The position numbers and the translations under genes are program-made. Below the pieces are notes generated by a model that saw only the letters and a list, made by a program, of their open reading frames with translations, had not been told where the DNA came from and searched no databases. DNA of 64,000 bases from contig NC_090768.1 in NCBI RefSeq assembly GCF_036898095.1, forward strand, positions 47,253,420-47,317,419, read 5' to 3'. Positions 53,440 through 64,000 of this stretch are shown one piece after another. The number at the start of each line of letters is the position of its first letter. The stretch's first letter is position 1. This DNA is from Palaemon carinicauda (lineage: Eukaryota; Arthropoda; Malacostraca; Decapoda; Palaemonidae).

Positions 53440-54062
53440 CCTTTCACATGCCGAGAGAGGGTAGGTCTGGTGGGGGTATCGGGCTCTTCATTTATAAAAG
53501 TTACTCAAATCTCAAAATGTTAAAAATAACTAGTGTAAAAAGCTTTGAATATATAGAAATAAACTTTACGAAAAAAAAAAAAGAAAGAAAAATATCCATT
53601 GCAACAGTTTACAAACCTCCAAGAACAAATGCCAGAATCTTTGAAGAATTCAGTGAACTCACTGAGATGATTATCATGGAGAAAAATTAATTAGTTATTT
53701 GTGGAGACTTCAATCTCTGGATGGATGACGCATCAAATCCTGATACTTTAGCATTTAGTGAGTTATTGGAATCATATCATTTGGTGAATAATGTCGACTG
53801 TGCAACTACTTTAACTGGGCATACGTTGGACCTAGTTTTGAGTGATGGAATTAATAACATTGTATCTGAAAAATGTGGAAGAGAAATGTACAATCTGCGA
53901 GTCCTTCGACAGTGACGATTTAACAGTAAATGAGCAATACGGGATATGTAATGTTGAATACTCTGAACGAACAAGATGAAATGACAGTGGAGGTCCTGTA
54001 GAGAGTAGGGTTCCCCTGTTGTATAGGACCGGAAAAACAGCCGTCAAAGTAAAATAAAGTAA
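53440..54062 (+). pseudogene. Non-LTR element with endonuclease fused to 3' tail, copy 2
   Basis: An apurinic-type endonuclease fragment: GGGIGLFIYKSYSN, ISIATVYKPPRTNARIFEEF, then after a stop VICGDFNLWMDDASNPDTLA (GDFN metal site) and LTGHTLDLVLSDG. Directly after about 53880 the family 3' tail follows (cagtaaatgagcaata, tagagagtagggttcccctg), so the whole reverse transcriptase is deleted. Same tail as copy 1. Confidence 0.82.
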
Positions 54063-54127
54063 CATACGACTAGGCTACGTACAAATACTATGAAGTGGAG
54101 TATGTAAGAAGCAAGCACAGAAAACAG

Positions 54128-54129
<2 letters not shown>

Positions 54130-54171
<42 letters not shown>
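54130..54171. repeat. (CT)n microsatellite
   Basis: Uninterrupted CT run of about 42 bases. A second one is at 54497-54539. Confidence 0.95.
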
Positions 54172-54173
<2 letters not shown>

Positions 54174-54493
54174 AGCTTTTGTTTAAGTATGGCGCAGCAT
54201 CATGAAAGAGACAGCAAATAAAATAAGCAAATGACAATAAAATGCACAAATATCAATGGAAAATCGATTGATACACAAAAAACTGGAAGAATGCAGTTCA
54301 TTAAACATAATAAAAATATGTGGACTTAATGACTACTATCATTTCTTCTAAAAAGTCTACTGCTATCAGAAACACTATTATATCCGTCTTCGTGTTTTGT
54401 CGGATTGATCAAGAAAAAAGGCTTCGTATTATTAAATCCTGATATTATCATTAAGTAGGGAAGAGATTTTATTAGCTTAACCCCTCAAATTAA

Positions 54494-54496
<3 letters not shown>

Positions 54497-54539
<43 letters not shown>
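54497..54539. repeat. (CT)n microsatellite
   Basis: About 43 bases of CT, followed by cacacacaga. Confidence 0.95.
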
Positions 54540-54540
<1 letters not shown>

Positions 54541-54738
54541 CACACAGACATCTTAATACAGGCCTGGAATCTGGCCAGTTTTCATAATCACACTGGCCAG
54601 TGACGGTGGGAGATTTTCGTTTGAGCGCTCACAACAAACCAACCTAGTATGGGTGGCCCCTGACTAGTACAGCTTTGTTGATTATGGCAATGCGCAAACC
54701 CTTTCACCGCGTTAAGGTATCACCACTCAGAAAGGAAC

Positions 54739-54765
54739 ACACACACACACATATATATAAATATG

Positions 54766-54800
<35 letters not shown>

Positions 54801-54862
54801 ACATACATATATATATATATATATACATACACACACATATATATATATATAGATATATATAT

Positions 54863-54901
<39 letters not shown>
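54739..54901. repeat. Compound (CA)/(TA)/(TATG) microsatellite
   Basis: About 160 bases of CA, TA and TATG-type runs. Open frames of Tyr/Ile/His repeats on both strands here are artefacts. Confidence 0.95.
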
Positions 54902-55425
54902 ACTACCAATCAGTGGAGGTATCACATCTGATGGTAAGCGATAGAAAGGTAAAGTAATATTCGAGCTATGGGTTTCACTGAAATATTTTTAATTTTTTTT
55001 TTCTTTTGTTTACGTGTGAAGACTTTAGTTTGGTTTAGTTGAATTAAGTCCCAGGAATTTCTTGCGCCAATAACCTTCTGAGCCATCCCACACGATATAA
55101 GAATCGCCTTGTGCTTGCTTCCATGAAAGTGACAATTTTTCTATATATCAATTATGTGTTTGGTAAGACACATACGTTAGTTTCATGAATAAAAAAAATC
55201 TTAAGAACTTATTCTTTAGCATTTATTATCAAGTGATTCTTCGTGTGATATGATATGCCCTGAAAAATAACTCATAATAGTAGCCTATGGCTAAATATTC
55301 AGAAGTGACCTAACTTCTTGTGATCGGTTTTATTCTCATCAGTACCTTTAGAAAAATGCCGAAACTTGATAAAACTGAGAGAAGATAAGAAATGCTATTT
55401 AATTGAAACGATAATAAGAGTTAGC
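54902..55425. other. Gene-free spacer
   Basis: AT-rich, no gene or repeat recognised. Confidence 0.6.
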
Positions 55426-55715
55426 AGGATGTAGATCTATCGAATTATGCGCCGGGTTCCAGACGAATCTAGAGCTTTCAAATATACGGCCCAAGTATAT
55501 TAAACTTCCGCTTTACATCAAAAGAGCAGATGATGTAAAGGCTTTCAAAAGGTTTAACTTTTTTTTTTTTACAAAATACTACGATAGTGTGGATTGCGTT
55601 ATATGAATACCTACATATTTAAAGAATGTTTACGACAAACAAATCTTGTAGGTCCTGCATTGCACATGGCTTTTCTGTGTGTGACAGGGCCAGGAAACAG
55701 CCCTTAAAGCGTACA
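55425..55715 (+). pseudogene. Non-LTR 3' fragment, copy 3
   Basis: aatctagagctttcaaatat, aggctttcaaaaggtttaac and gatagtgtggattgcg correspond to the same places in copy 1 (53000-53110), and the end acagggccaggaaacagccc is the family tail. Only the last about 290 bases are kept. It is followed directly by a TA microsatellite. Confidence 0.7.
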
Positions 55716-55722
55716 TACACAT

Positions 55723-55805
55723 ATACATTATATTATATTATATCATATTATATTATATATATACATATACAGTATATATATACATATATGTGTATAAATA
55801 TATGC

Positions 55806-55841
<36 letters not shown>

Positions 55842-55856
55842 GAATATATGTTTTTC

Positions 55857-55929
<73 letters not shown>

Positions 55930-55931
55930 CT
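55723..55931. repeat. Compound (TA)/(CT)/(GT) microsatellite
   Basis: TA-rich run at 55723-55850, CT run at 55860-55888, TA then GT to 55931. Encoded repeats in open frames are artefacts. Confidence 0.95.
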
Positions 55932-55946
55932 AGGAGAGGGACATAA

Positions 55947-56912
55947 GTGGCAGAAGGGGTTCATCACTAAACCAAGTAGAATCAATAGTTGGAACGATAA
56001 GCAAACCTAACAATGTGTGCGCAAAATCATGAATTAACCTTAATTTGGCGTAACCATGAAAAAAGTTGAAATACATTTATTTAAGACTAAGCAAATGCAG
56101 TAACGTAACTTTATTTTATACTTGATATTTGCCAGTTAAAATGTTCTACAGGACACCCTTATCATGAGATTACTATTTTTCTTAACAATTAGTCAATTGA
56201 CTTGTAATGAACACAGCGTTGCCAGTAACATATTTTCAAAAATCATTTAAAATCAACACCTATGAAGGTAATAATTCCCCTGTCGCATGTAAACTCATTA
56301 CATTGCACGCTTCTCTCAACTTTCCTTTGGGCCTCGTATTTTCCCCTTGATAAAGCATTCTTCGTCAACTGACTGTCGAAGTGATGTGCTTTCTATATTC
56401 ACTATTGATCGATAATCCTGTAGGCCATAGCCGGTGTATCGGCAAATCGACAAGATCCATTTATTAAGAATGCCACCTGTTGATTCCTATTTCATGAGGG
56501 GTTTTAAAGGTTATCTTTCACCTGGCTGTTCTTTGTGAACAATAATATACTTGAATAAAGACTCCACTCTTAAAGCACTATCGAAGAAAGCCTCAATATT
56601 GGCGTGTACCTATTCTTATAATAACCCTTTGCCGAATATATGAGCGTGTTACTTAGGAATATTTTTTTTTCTACTATTCGATCCAAGCGCCATCTGACAT
56701 CGTGTCTCGTAACTATAGCCCGCATTCCGGCTTGAGAGGCAGGTCGCACACTTAAGTGAAGTGGGCTGCCTAAGTGACGTGCGAACTCTCTCTGTAAAAC
56801 CGTTACCACTTACTATAAGGATAAGTGAAGTAAGAACTGCTTTTGTGAACTATGTGACGGAACAAAAAGTTTAAGAAAATTTTAATTTTTCACTAAAGTG
56901 CACTAGCTTGTA
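55947..56912. other. Spacer upstream of the coiled-coil gene
   Basis: No coding frame. It may hold the promoter or the 5' intron of the next gene; I cannot identify a start site. Confidence 0.5.
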
Positions 56913-56942
56913 TGATTTATCTCAGATCAAGCTGATAAGACG

Positions 56943-57946
56943 ATGATTGATGACTTCTTTGATGACGATATCATCCAAGATAACAAAGATGCGGATGTAA
57001 GGAGATTTTTAAGTGATGATCATGCTAAGACAAAAGAGCTATCCGATATCATCAACCAGACTCGAAAACTGGCCTTGCAGGGTGACATCAAAGAAGAGAA
57101 AACAGAAAAAGAAAACATTTATTCCGAGTCTTTCGAGAGTGAGAATGAAAAAGAATCGAGATCTCTAAGTCGAAGTGAAATGCTGGAAAAGGGAACGGAG
57201 AAAGAGAGCGAAAGTGTTAAGAAGGAGGTTTCTCCGTCAGGTTCCTCGGCTCAAAGAAGCAGCGATAGTACAGGTGCTGCCGGGTCAACACTTGATGAAC
57301 ATAGCGAAGTTTCCCATACCTCCACTGAACAGAAAACGGAAACGGAACACAGACTGTCAACCCAGGTAAGCAAATCGAGCACGGAATCCAGGAAGGGGTC
57401 GACCCAGCTGAGCCGAGCGAGCACGGATTCCAGGCACTCGACCCAGGTGAGTAGATCAGGCGTTTTTAGTGAGAGCTCAGCTGACCAGAATCACAAAAAA
57501 TCGCATGACGAGCTGACCTACATAGGGGAAACATCTCATAGCTTCGAACCTGAGGACGCAGTAGGCTTAAGCCGGGATTCAGGTGATACAGACGAGAAAG
57601 ATGATGACGGCTGGATTAAATGGTACGTCCATAAATACGCGTTACACGCCGAGAGGAAAACTGAGGAAAGAGAGAAGAAAAGGGAAATAGCCAAGAAAGA
57701 GAGGGAAGAAAAAGAACGGGAAAGAATTAAGAAAATTGAAAATGAGAACAAAGTGAAGAAGTGGCTACAGCAGAAAAGGGCAGAGGAACAAAAGAAGTGC
57801 AGAGAGAAAAATCGCGAACGGGAGAAAAGGGAGAGAGAACTAGAAGAGGAGCAAAAGAGAAAAGAGAGGGGATTAGAAAGGGCGAAGGAAGCCTACGAAG
57901 AGTGGCAGCAACAAAAAAAGGAAGAGGAGGAGGAGGAGAAAAGAAG
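56943..57946 (+). CDS. Coiled-coil protein, CCDC34-like, long exon (gene continues downstream)
   Basis: Open for 334 codons to aagaag|gtaact, a good splice donor, so the stop at 57948 is probably intronic. Residues 1-60 are acidic (MIDDFFDDDIIQDNKDAD). Residues 60-200 are Ser/Thr/Glu-rich with an imperfect repeat (STQVSKSSTESRKG type, residues about 139-170). Residues 222-334 form a highly charged helix with Trp-spaced units (GWIKWYVHKY, VKKWLQQKRAEEQ, AYEEWQQQKKEEE). That spacing resembles the CCDC34 family, linked to cilia and sperm flagella in vertebrates; membership is inference. ATG is the first after an in-frame TGA at 56913, but an acceptor-like ttatctcag ends at 56925, so an upstream exon is possible. 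No downstream exon was found in the window. Confidence 0.6.
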
Positions 57947-57959
57947 GTAACTGTCAACT

Positions 57960-58585
57960 CATGTAATGTCCCATTACCAGATACTTGTGATTTATCATAA
58001 TTTTCACTTGGTTATAAATATAAGTTTTACTTATTTCTCAATCCATGTACTGATAAGGTCATGATATAATTCATTCTTTAACTTTTAGCCATAAAATGAT
58101 TTGTTTTTGATAATCAATAGATAACTTCATATTTACTGAATATGACTATTTTTATAATTTTTTTTTTTGTTTGTTAAACCTGAAAGCAAAGTCTTAGTGA
58201 CATTACTTCCAGGTGTTACATGGGCAATTAATTAAGCAATTATGACATTATTTGTTATGAATAATACTAGAATTACGCAAAACTAATTGTACTTTTGACG
58301 CACATACGTAATTTTGGCCAAGATAAATGCAATATTCAGATCCGTGACAATAAAATTATTTACTATACGTATACGTATTTGGACTCATTATATAGTCATC
58401 GAGTAAATACAGTATTTTTATATGGTTTAATTGTATATAATCTACGGACAAATAACGCCGTATTTGCCTTACTGTTCCTGTCTAGATATTCACCAACTTT
58501 ATCGTTCGGTTTGGTAAGATTCTTTATCATTTACGATTTCCACCGAAATTCTTCGAAAGAAAAACAAGGAGAAATTCTTAGGATT

Positions 58586-58625
<40 letters not shown>

Positions 58626-58870
58626 ATAAAAAATTACTTTTAAGTCTTTACCCTTTTGAAATATTGATATCATCACACAATATAAATTGAATATAAGCAA
58701 ACTAAAGAAATTATGAAATATGACAATTTTTCGTTGCAAATGTGAAAATAAAATGAAAGGCACAGAAAAGTAAGATTTACTTTTGTGTACTAACTCATTC
58801 TTATAACTTCTAGTATTTTGTTCCCACAATAAGATTAGGCAAAATAATAATAAAAAAAAAAAAAACTAGA
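57960..58870. other. Probable intron of the coiled-coil gene
   Basis: AT-rich; a (TA)n run at 58590-58622. A plus-strand open frame at 58295-58690 runs into the TA repeat and shows no domain. Confidence 0.5.
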
Positions 58871-58879
58871 AAAGACAAT

Positions 58880-59100
58880 GAGAATGCTGATCTCCACCCA
58901 GCAGCTTATTTATCGACCTTTTGCTCAACCTTGATCTTGACCTTTGACCTAGGATTTTCAAAATTGAATCACTTCCGCGTCAAAATATATAGATTAATCT
59001 CTGAAAGTTTCACTACTCTATGAGTAAAGTTGTTCACAAACAGACAAACTGGGGCGAAAACATAAACTCCTTCCAACTTCGTTTGGCGAAGGTAATAATA
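58880..59100 (+). repeat. Dispersed repeat ending in cgttggcgaaggtaataata-type tail
   Basis: Reads ccttgatcttgacctttgac, then acaaacagacaaactggggc, then cttcgtttggcgaaggtaat and aata. I recognise this as a widespread invertebrate repeat tail with a short tandem aat end; family not named. Confidence 0.55.
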
Positions 59101-59453
59101 AAATCAAAAGGGGATTATAAAAATAAAAAAAGAAACTTGAAATTAACAATACTGTGGTGCTGATAGTTGATAAAATGACAAGGTTTTGTCGATTTAATAG
59201 TAAAGTGACAATGAATTACAGTAAAGAATGGGATAATTGCAGCTCAAGTGAAGGGGAGTTGGAATGAGCTTTAAGCACGTACTGAGGCAGAATCGTGTTT
59301 GTGACTTTGTGTATACTCAATTTGTCAGGATGGATGTGAGAGCGAGAATCTGTGTTTATTGATTAGGGAGAGAGACAATGGAAGAGAAAACTCACTAATA
59401 ATGAAAATGATTGAGTAATCATTGGGTGGTTTGTATATGTGTATATACTGTAT

Positions 59454-59455
<2 letters not shown>

Positions 59456-59487
<32 letters not shown>

Positions 59488-59511
59488 GTATATGTATGTA
59501 TGTATATATAT

Positions 59512-59545
<34 letters not shown>

Positions 59546-59598
59546 ATATAGTGTGTGTGTGAATGCGTCTGTGCACACCAGAGATGAAAAAGAGTGTG

Positions 59599-59637
<39 letters not shown>
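59456..59637. repeat. Compound (CA)/(TA)/(GA) microsatellite
   Basis: CA then TA/TATG run at 59456-59551, GT, a 40-base spacer, then (GA)n at 59600-59637. Confidence 0.95.
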
Positions 59638-59639
<2 letters not shown>

Positions 59640-59962
59640 GTCAATCATCATGCATTTTACTAATTCCAATTATGTGAATACATCTGAAATCAACAGCTAA
59701 GAAAACGATCGTGGAGTCACAACAGCGACACGAATAACCAACCAACACGCCACTCAACAAAATGCAAAGCCAATTGGTTAAACGTATACACCAAGCATTC
59801 ATATGTCACAGCTTTGGGGGAGAGCGATGAACGAGTCTCTGGGGGAGCGGGAGGGGAAGCAAGCAAGCTGTTAAATTAATGGTGTATTGCTCCCACAGGA
59901 AAAGAAGTTGATAATGACGTTCAAGATCGCTGGTTCGAATGGGTTTTGAAAAACATTTGTGC

Positions 59963-60004
<42 letters not shown>

Positions 60005-61030
60005 GTATTTATATGTATATATTATATTGCGTATGTGTGAGAAATACAATTAATAAACTGGAATTAGCGATGATGCCAAATTTTCTAATCTATACCTAGC
60101 TAATGATAACAATAAAAAAGCGATACTCAAACCAAGTAAAATGACGGTAGGACATTGTAAGACCATTCAATACTGCCTCTATGCCCGGGCTAAGATACCT
60201 TTATTACGCATGTTTATTAAAAATTACAAAGATGAAATAGACCGAGTTATGACAAGGCGACGAATCGTCTAATAGCAGAGGTTATCATTTGAAAACAATA
60301 CATTGGTCCGAAGACCAGAAAAAACTAAAGGTATGGTGTTATTTTTAACGCCTCAAGTTTGTATAATAAAAATGTTAATGGAAGTCGCATCAAAATAAAG
60401 TCACTCCCTACAAGTGGGGATGTATCAGAATGAGTATCCAAAGCCCGGAGAGTAAGAGCAAGGACATAGGTTGAAAGAAAATAACGCATATACTCTATAA
60501 TTTCAATGATGTATGTGCATTGTGTAAGCAAGTAAGAAAACACAACAAAGTTGATCAACACTGCTATTTACAAAACGTAATCGACAGGTAACTTATAACC
60601 AGTTTAGTTTAACATCATTTTCACCATTTTAAGTCCAAATTGTTACAAGTTTCATCCCTCATCTTTAACTGGTTCTTTGACTGACATGTCAGAGTGGTTA
60701 AATTGATGAGATTCATACCATACGTTCGACATACACACCTAAAAATACTTTATGAAAAAAGAAGGGAAATAGTGATCACATTCTCTAATCAATATAAAAA
60801 ACAAAGCCAATTTACAATACTTCAAGCAGGGTGAATTTGGTAGTTGTTACATTGTACTTGAAACGAGCGAGAAAGTCGTGTCTGTGAATGTTATGGAGAA
60901 ATAACGGGGAAGCCAGCCAAGTGCGTGTGAGAAAGGGGAAAACATTTCAGGACATTGTAAACACACATTTTGCAAGGTAACTAAAGGTCCAATTCTCATA
61001 AATATGAGTTATTGTACTATTTATGTTGGT
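59640..61030. other. Gene-free stretch with (TA)n
   Basis: A (TA)n run at 59966-59991 and nothing else recognised. No coding frame with known domains. Confidence 0.6.
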
Positions 61031-61033
61031 TAT

Positions 61034-61034
61034 T

Positions 61035-61099
<65 letters not shown>
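61034..61099. repeat. (GA)n microsatellite
   Basis: About 65 bases with one GG interruption near 61047, followed by GT repeats. Confidence 0.95.
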
Positions 61100-61101
<2 letters not shown>

Positions 61102-61130
61102 GTGTGTGTGTTATAAGGATTTTGGATGTC

Positions 61131-61380
61131 TCTAAGTCTTTTTAGTGCATCCGCGGAGACTCCATTTGCTCTTTGGTAGAGCGAGTTTAAGCATTTGGAG
61201 TGTTCTTATGATTTATTCTGTCTTATTCTTGAACTCGTTTACCGTGTCACTGATTACTACATCCGCTGGTAGTCTATTCAAAGTATTTGCTATTTTTTAT
61301 GTAAAGAAATTGCCACATTGAGTGGTGTTGCATCTTTTCAATTTCAGTTTGTATCTGCTATCTCTGGACTGATTTGTGCT
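61131..61380 (-). pseudogene. Non-LTR retrotransposon C-terminal relic
   Basis: Minus strand: SRDSRYKLKLKRCNTTQCGN, then NFFT, a stop, then IANTLNRLPADVVISDTVNE and FKN. This order (basic stretch, FFT..V..WN.LP, then V..F.N.LD) is the conserved C-terminal end of jockey/CR1-type reverse transcriptases. Heavily eroded, with flanking GA runs on both sides. Confidence 0.7.
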
Positions 61381-61383
61381 AAG

Positions 61384-61386
<3 letters not shown>

Positions 61387-61450
<64 letters not shown>
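61387..61450. repeat. (GA)n microsatellite
   Basis: About 64 bases of GA next to the non-LTR relic. Confidence 0.95.
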
Positions 61451-61454
<4 letters not shown>

Positions 61455-62400
61455 CAATCGTGTGATAGACCAGGGACATTAATTGTAATCAATATTCTAT
61501 TTCGTCTGGAATCATATGTATCGTTCTCTATTGAGGCTCTTTTCTGTTTCCTTTTTATTTTTATTTTCTTTCAAAGGTTTAATTAACAATATAACATTAA
61601 TTTTGATAAAAATCGTAAATCATCTTTTCATAAATTACCCAAAACAATTAAAATTACATCCATAAGTTCCCCTGCAACACGAATAGGTGAATTTAATGAA
61701 TATTTTGTATCTTACAGCGGCTTCACTCGAGCACGTTTTCTGCTATCGCTCGGCATCTTGCCACGCAGTCTTGCGTAAAGGAAGCGATATTATCATAATG
61801 ATATGAGATTGAAGTCAATACTAGAGGTGGGATTCCTTATTGTCACCCAAACTCTATGCCAAGTAGCCAATATTGGCGGTGGAATTGAAGCCAGATATTC
61901 TTTAGATTGTAAGTAAATACCATTACGAATATATACGCCTACAATTGTTTCAGTAATGTTGGCCGCATTCTGTAAAAAAAATTGACAGGTTTACGGGCTG
62001 CCAACGCAAGAGCCCGTGTCTTACACAAGGTAAGGCAATCTACACACGCACACACACACACAGAGACAGGATGGCTCTATAATTGCTCGTGTTAAATTTT
62101 CAAGAAATTGAATGACGCACGTGTGACTTCAACTCAGCCAGCAGCAGTGGCCACTCAACGGAAACGAGTACGCAAAAAGAAGTCTCTAATATTGTTCTAT
62201 TTGGCGACCATTATCGGACACTTTGATGTCAGATACAAGATGCATGACATGAAACGTGGACGAGTGACAACGCCTTTACATAAAAGAAAGAAAGCAAAAG
62301 AACCCCTAAACACGAATGGAATCTAATTGTACGTTGCAACGGAGCTAATTAGAGCCATACTTAAATGTTAAGGTAACGCTGGTTCATGTTTTATGCAGCG
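61451..62400. other. Gene-free stretch
   Basis: No gene or named repeat. A short (CA)n run at about 62045-62062. Confidence 0.6.
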
Positions 62401-62403
62401 TGA

Positions 62404-62445
62404 GTTACGCAATGACTGCAAAAAGTTACGCAATGACTGCAAAAG
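62404..62445. repeat. 21-bp tandem duplication
   Basis: gttacgcaatgactgcaaaa starts at 62404 and again at 62425. Confidence 0.9.
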
Positions 62446-62761
62446 GACGCGTTATTGATCTCTGTCTTCCTTTGGGGAACGAGAATCTTAGATTGAATGG
62501 ATGAGGAATGTGGGATGGGGATGGGGAGTGGGGGAAGGGACGATAAGCAGAATCAAGGTATTCGTAGATGATTTGATTGATTTGAGTTAATATCATTGGA
62601 AGGATGAAACTCATAGTTTGGTGAACAGAAATCTATTTCAATATTTAAATTAAATGAGATCAGACTGTGAGAAAGGTAATGGCTATGATTGCCTTTCCTT
62701 GTAAAGCGTCGAAATAATCATTATCATCACTATTCAGAATCAGGAAAAATCTATATGAAAC

Positions 62762-63020
62762 AAGGATAGACCACTCTCGTGTACGCAAGATAGTGTCAAA
62801 GATTTACTATAAAATAGAATTAATGACGAACAGAAAATAACGACGAACTAAACAATAACAGATCGATAATAAACATAAAATAATTACGAACTAAACAATA
62901 ACAGATCGAAATAAGGATAGACCACTCTCGTATACGCAAGATAGTGTCAAAGATTTACTATAAAATATAATTAATGACGAACAGAAAATAAAGACGAACT
63001 AAACAATAACAGATCGATAA
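62762..63020. repeat. 151-bp tandem duplication with internal sub-repeat
   Basis: aaggatagaccactctcgt recurs at 62762 and 62913 with few differences. Inside it the word acgaactaaacaataacaga occurs three times. Second copy is partial. Confidence 0.9.
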
Positions 63021-63830
63021 AACGCTATGACGATATTACATCATGAAGATAATAAAAATATTGATACGACAGTACCACGTATTTTAAATGCTTGTACAGC
63101 ACCATTCCATTAACAAAAACTTTTTCCTACTCAACAAAAACAAGTTTTGTTGTTTATAAACAATTCTTTATTTCGTAAAACAAATGACGCTGGTAAACCA
63201 AGCATTTCAATTCAATAAAACAAAGCCCAGCAGTGTATAATGAGAATGAAGGGAGTGAGTGACCTATCCACGTGGCATAGCGTGTTGTGGAAGCTGAATA
63301 TCACTAACTGGCAACTGACGACCTTAAATCTACCCTTGTGTCATTAATGCTGAGAATATAATGTCACCCTAAGTGTAGTTATTTGTAGTATATTGTCATC
63401 CGTCCCTTACCTCCTTTTCTAAAACTATTATTCAAAAGGGATTACTTATATTATGATTCCTGATTATCACGTAATTAATACACTTGGGTTTCATAACAAT
63501 TACAGTAGGTATGTATTTAGAGCTTCCCCCTCTTAATTGCAGTGCAGTAACGGACATTACAGAATATCCTCCTTAAGAACAATTATTTACAAGGCATCAT
63601 CATTTTGCACGAAGCACATAAGTCAACTTAAACCCCCTATGCCTGCAACATATGTTCGTTGTCAGACATTACGTTTAGTCATAACGCATTTGTATAATTA
63701 GCATATTATGATAGTTATGTAATTGTAATATCTTATACTTAATAAAAAAAAAGCTTCCAGGCTTAAAAATCATATTGTTCGCAATCATAAATAACAAAAC
63801 AAACTTTGAGATAAAAAAAAAAACACCTAT
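63021..63830. other. Gene-free stretch
   Basis: AT-rich; nothing recognised. Confidence 0.6.
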
Positions 63831-63839
63831 GCTCTAAGC

Positions 63840-64000
63840 AGGATTGCCAGGTTGGTCTTTTTCAGGCCAAAAAACCTTCCAAGTTTGGCCTTATTTTCAT
63901 GCTAGATACCTAAATTTGGCCTTTTTGAAATTGGTTATCCTTAAATGCTATATTTTCGGCCTTTTTCTGCTATTAGGTTGGCCTTTTAAAGCTGCATTTG
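63840..64000 (+). repeat. Repetitive TTTGGCCTTTTT-type sequence at window end
   Basis: The word ttggcctt or ggcctttt occurs about five times in 160 bases, after ggattgccaggttggtcttt. Probably the start of a dispersed repeat that runs out of the window. Confidence 0.5.

Noticed and set aside
54675..54925. Tyr/Ile/His repeat frames on both strands
   Set aside because: Translation of a TA/CA microsatellite.
59325..59669. 114-codon minus-strand frame with Ser-Leu and Tyr-Ile runs
   Set aside because: Translation of GA and TA microsatellites.
59925..59950. ctggttcgaatggg as a tRNA B box
   Set aside because: No A box or cloverleaf around it.

Overview
This is a eukaryotic window, AT-rich, with long GT-AG introns, very abundant CT/GA/TA microsatellites and many nested transposons. 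The protein sequences and repeat families point to a crustacean, most likely a decapod shrimp-like animal. That assignment is inference from the repeat families, not from a marker gene.

Region 1 (1-29.7 kb, + strand) is the 3' part of one gene, SEC63, the J-domain and Brl-domain partner of the ER protein translocon. Ten coding exons from 1282 to 29699 encode about 613 residues, from the end of the J domain to the acidic C-terminus and stop. The upstream exons lie before the window. Its introns carry the repeats. Intron 2 holds a decayed DIRS-type retroelement with a recognisable tyrosine recombinase. Intron 4 holds a 41-bp minisatellite. Intron 6 holds a TTAA-type MITE nested inside a dispersed repeat. 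The 11.8-kb intron 7 holds a Tigger-like DNA transposon (15023-22980) split by a 6.4-kb DIRS retrotransposon (element 1, 15140-21572).

Region 2 (29.7-42.9 kb) has a long AT-rich stretch (3'UTR plus intergenic) with no recognisable gene. It is followed by a 6-kb block (about 36.2-42.35 kb) of eroded, mostly minus-strand DIRS-like fragments with gag-like frames and terminal repeats.

Region 3 (42950-51790) is DIRS element 2. It is about 8.8 kb and has three long intact overlapping frames: gag; reverse transcriptase/RNase H; tyrosine recombinase with R, HxxR and Y residues in place. It also has 357-bp inverted terminal repeats differing at three positions, and an internal region complementary to both outer ends. 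It is the best candidate here for a recently or currently active element. A tRNA-derived SINE abuts its right end.

Region 4 (52.2-56 kb) has three 3'-end fragments of one CR1/L2-like non-LTR family. Region 5 (about 56.9-57.95 kb) has one long coding exon for a charged coiled-coil protein resembling the CCDC34 family, ending at a splice donor. From 58 to 64 kb the sequence is microsatellites, another non-LTR relic (minus strand), short tandem duplications and dispersed repeats.

No prokaryotic system, CRISPR array, rRNA or confident tRNA gene was seen. The two DIRS elements, whose outer boundaries can be read to within 2-3 bases from their own internal junction copies, are the most informative biology in the window.
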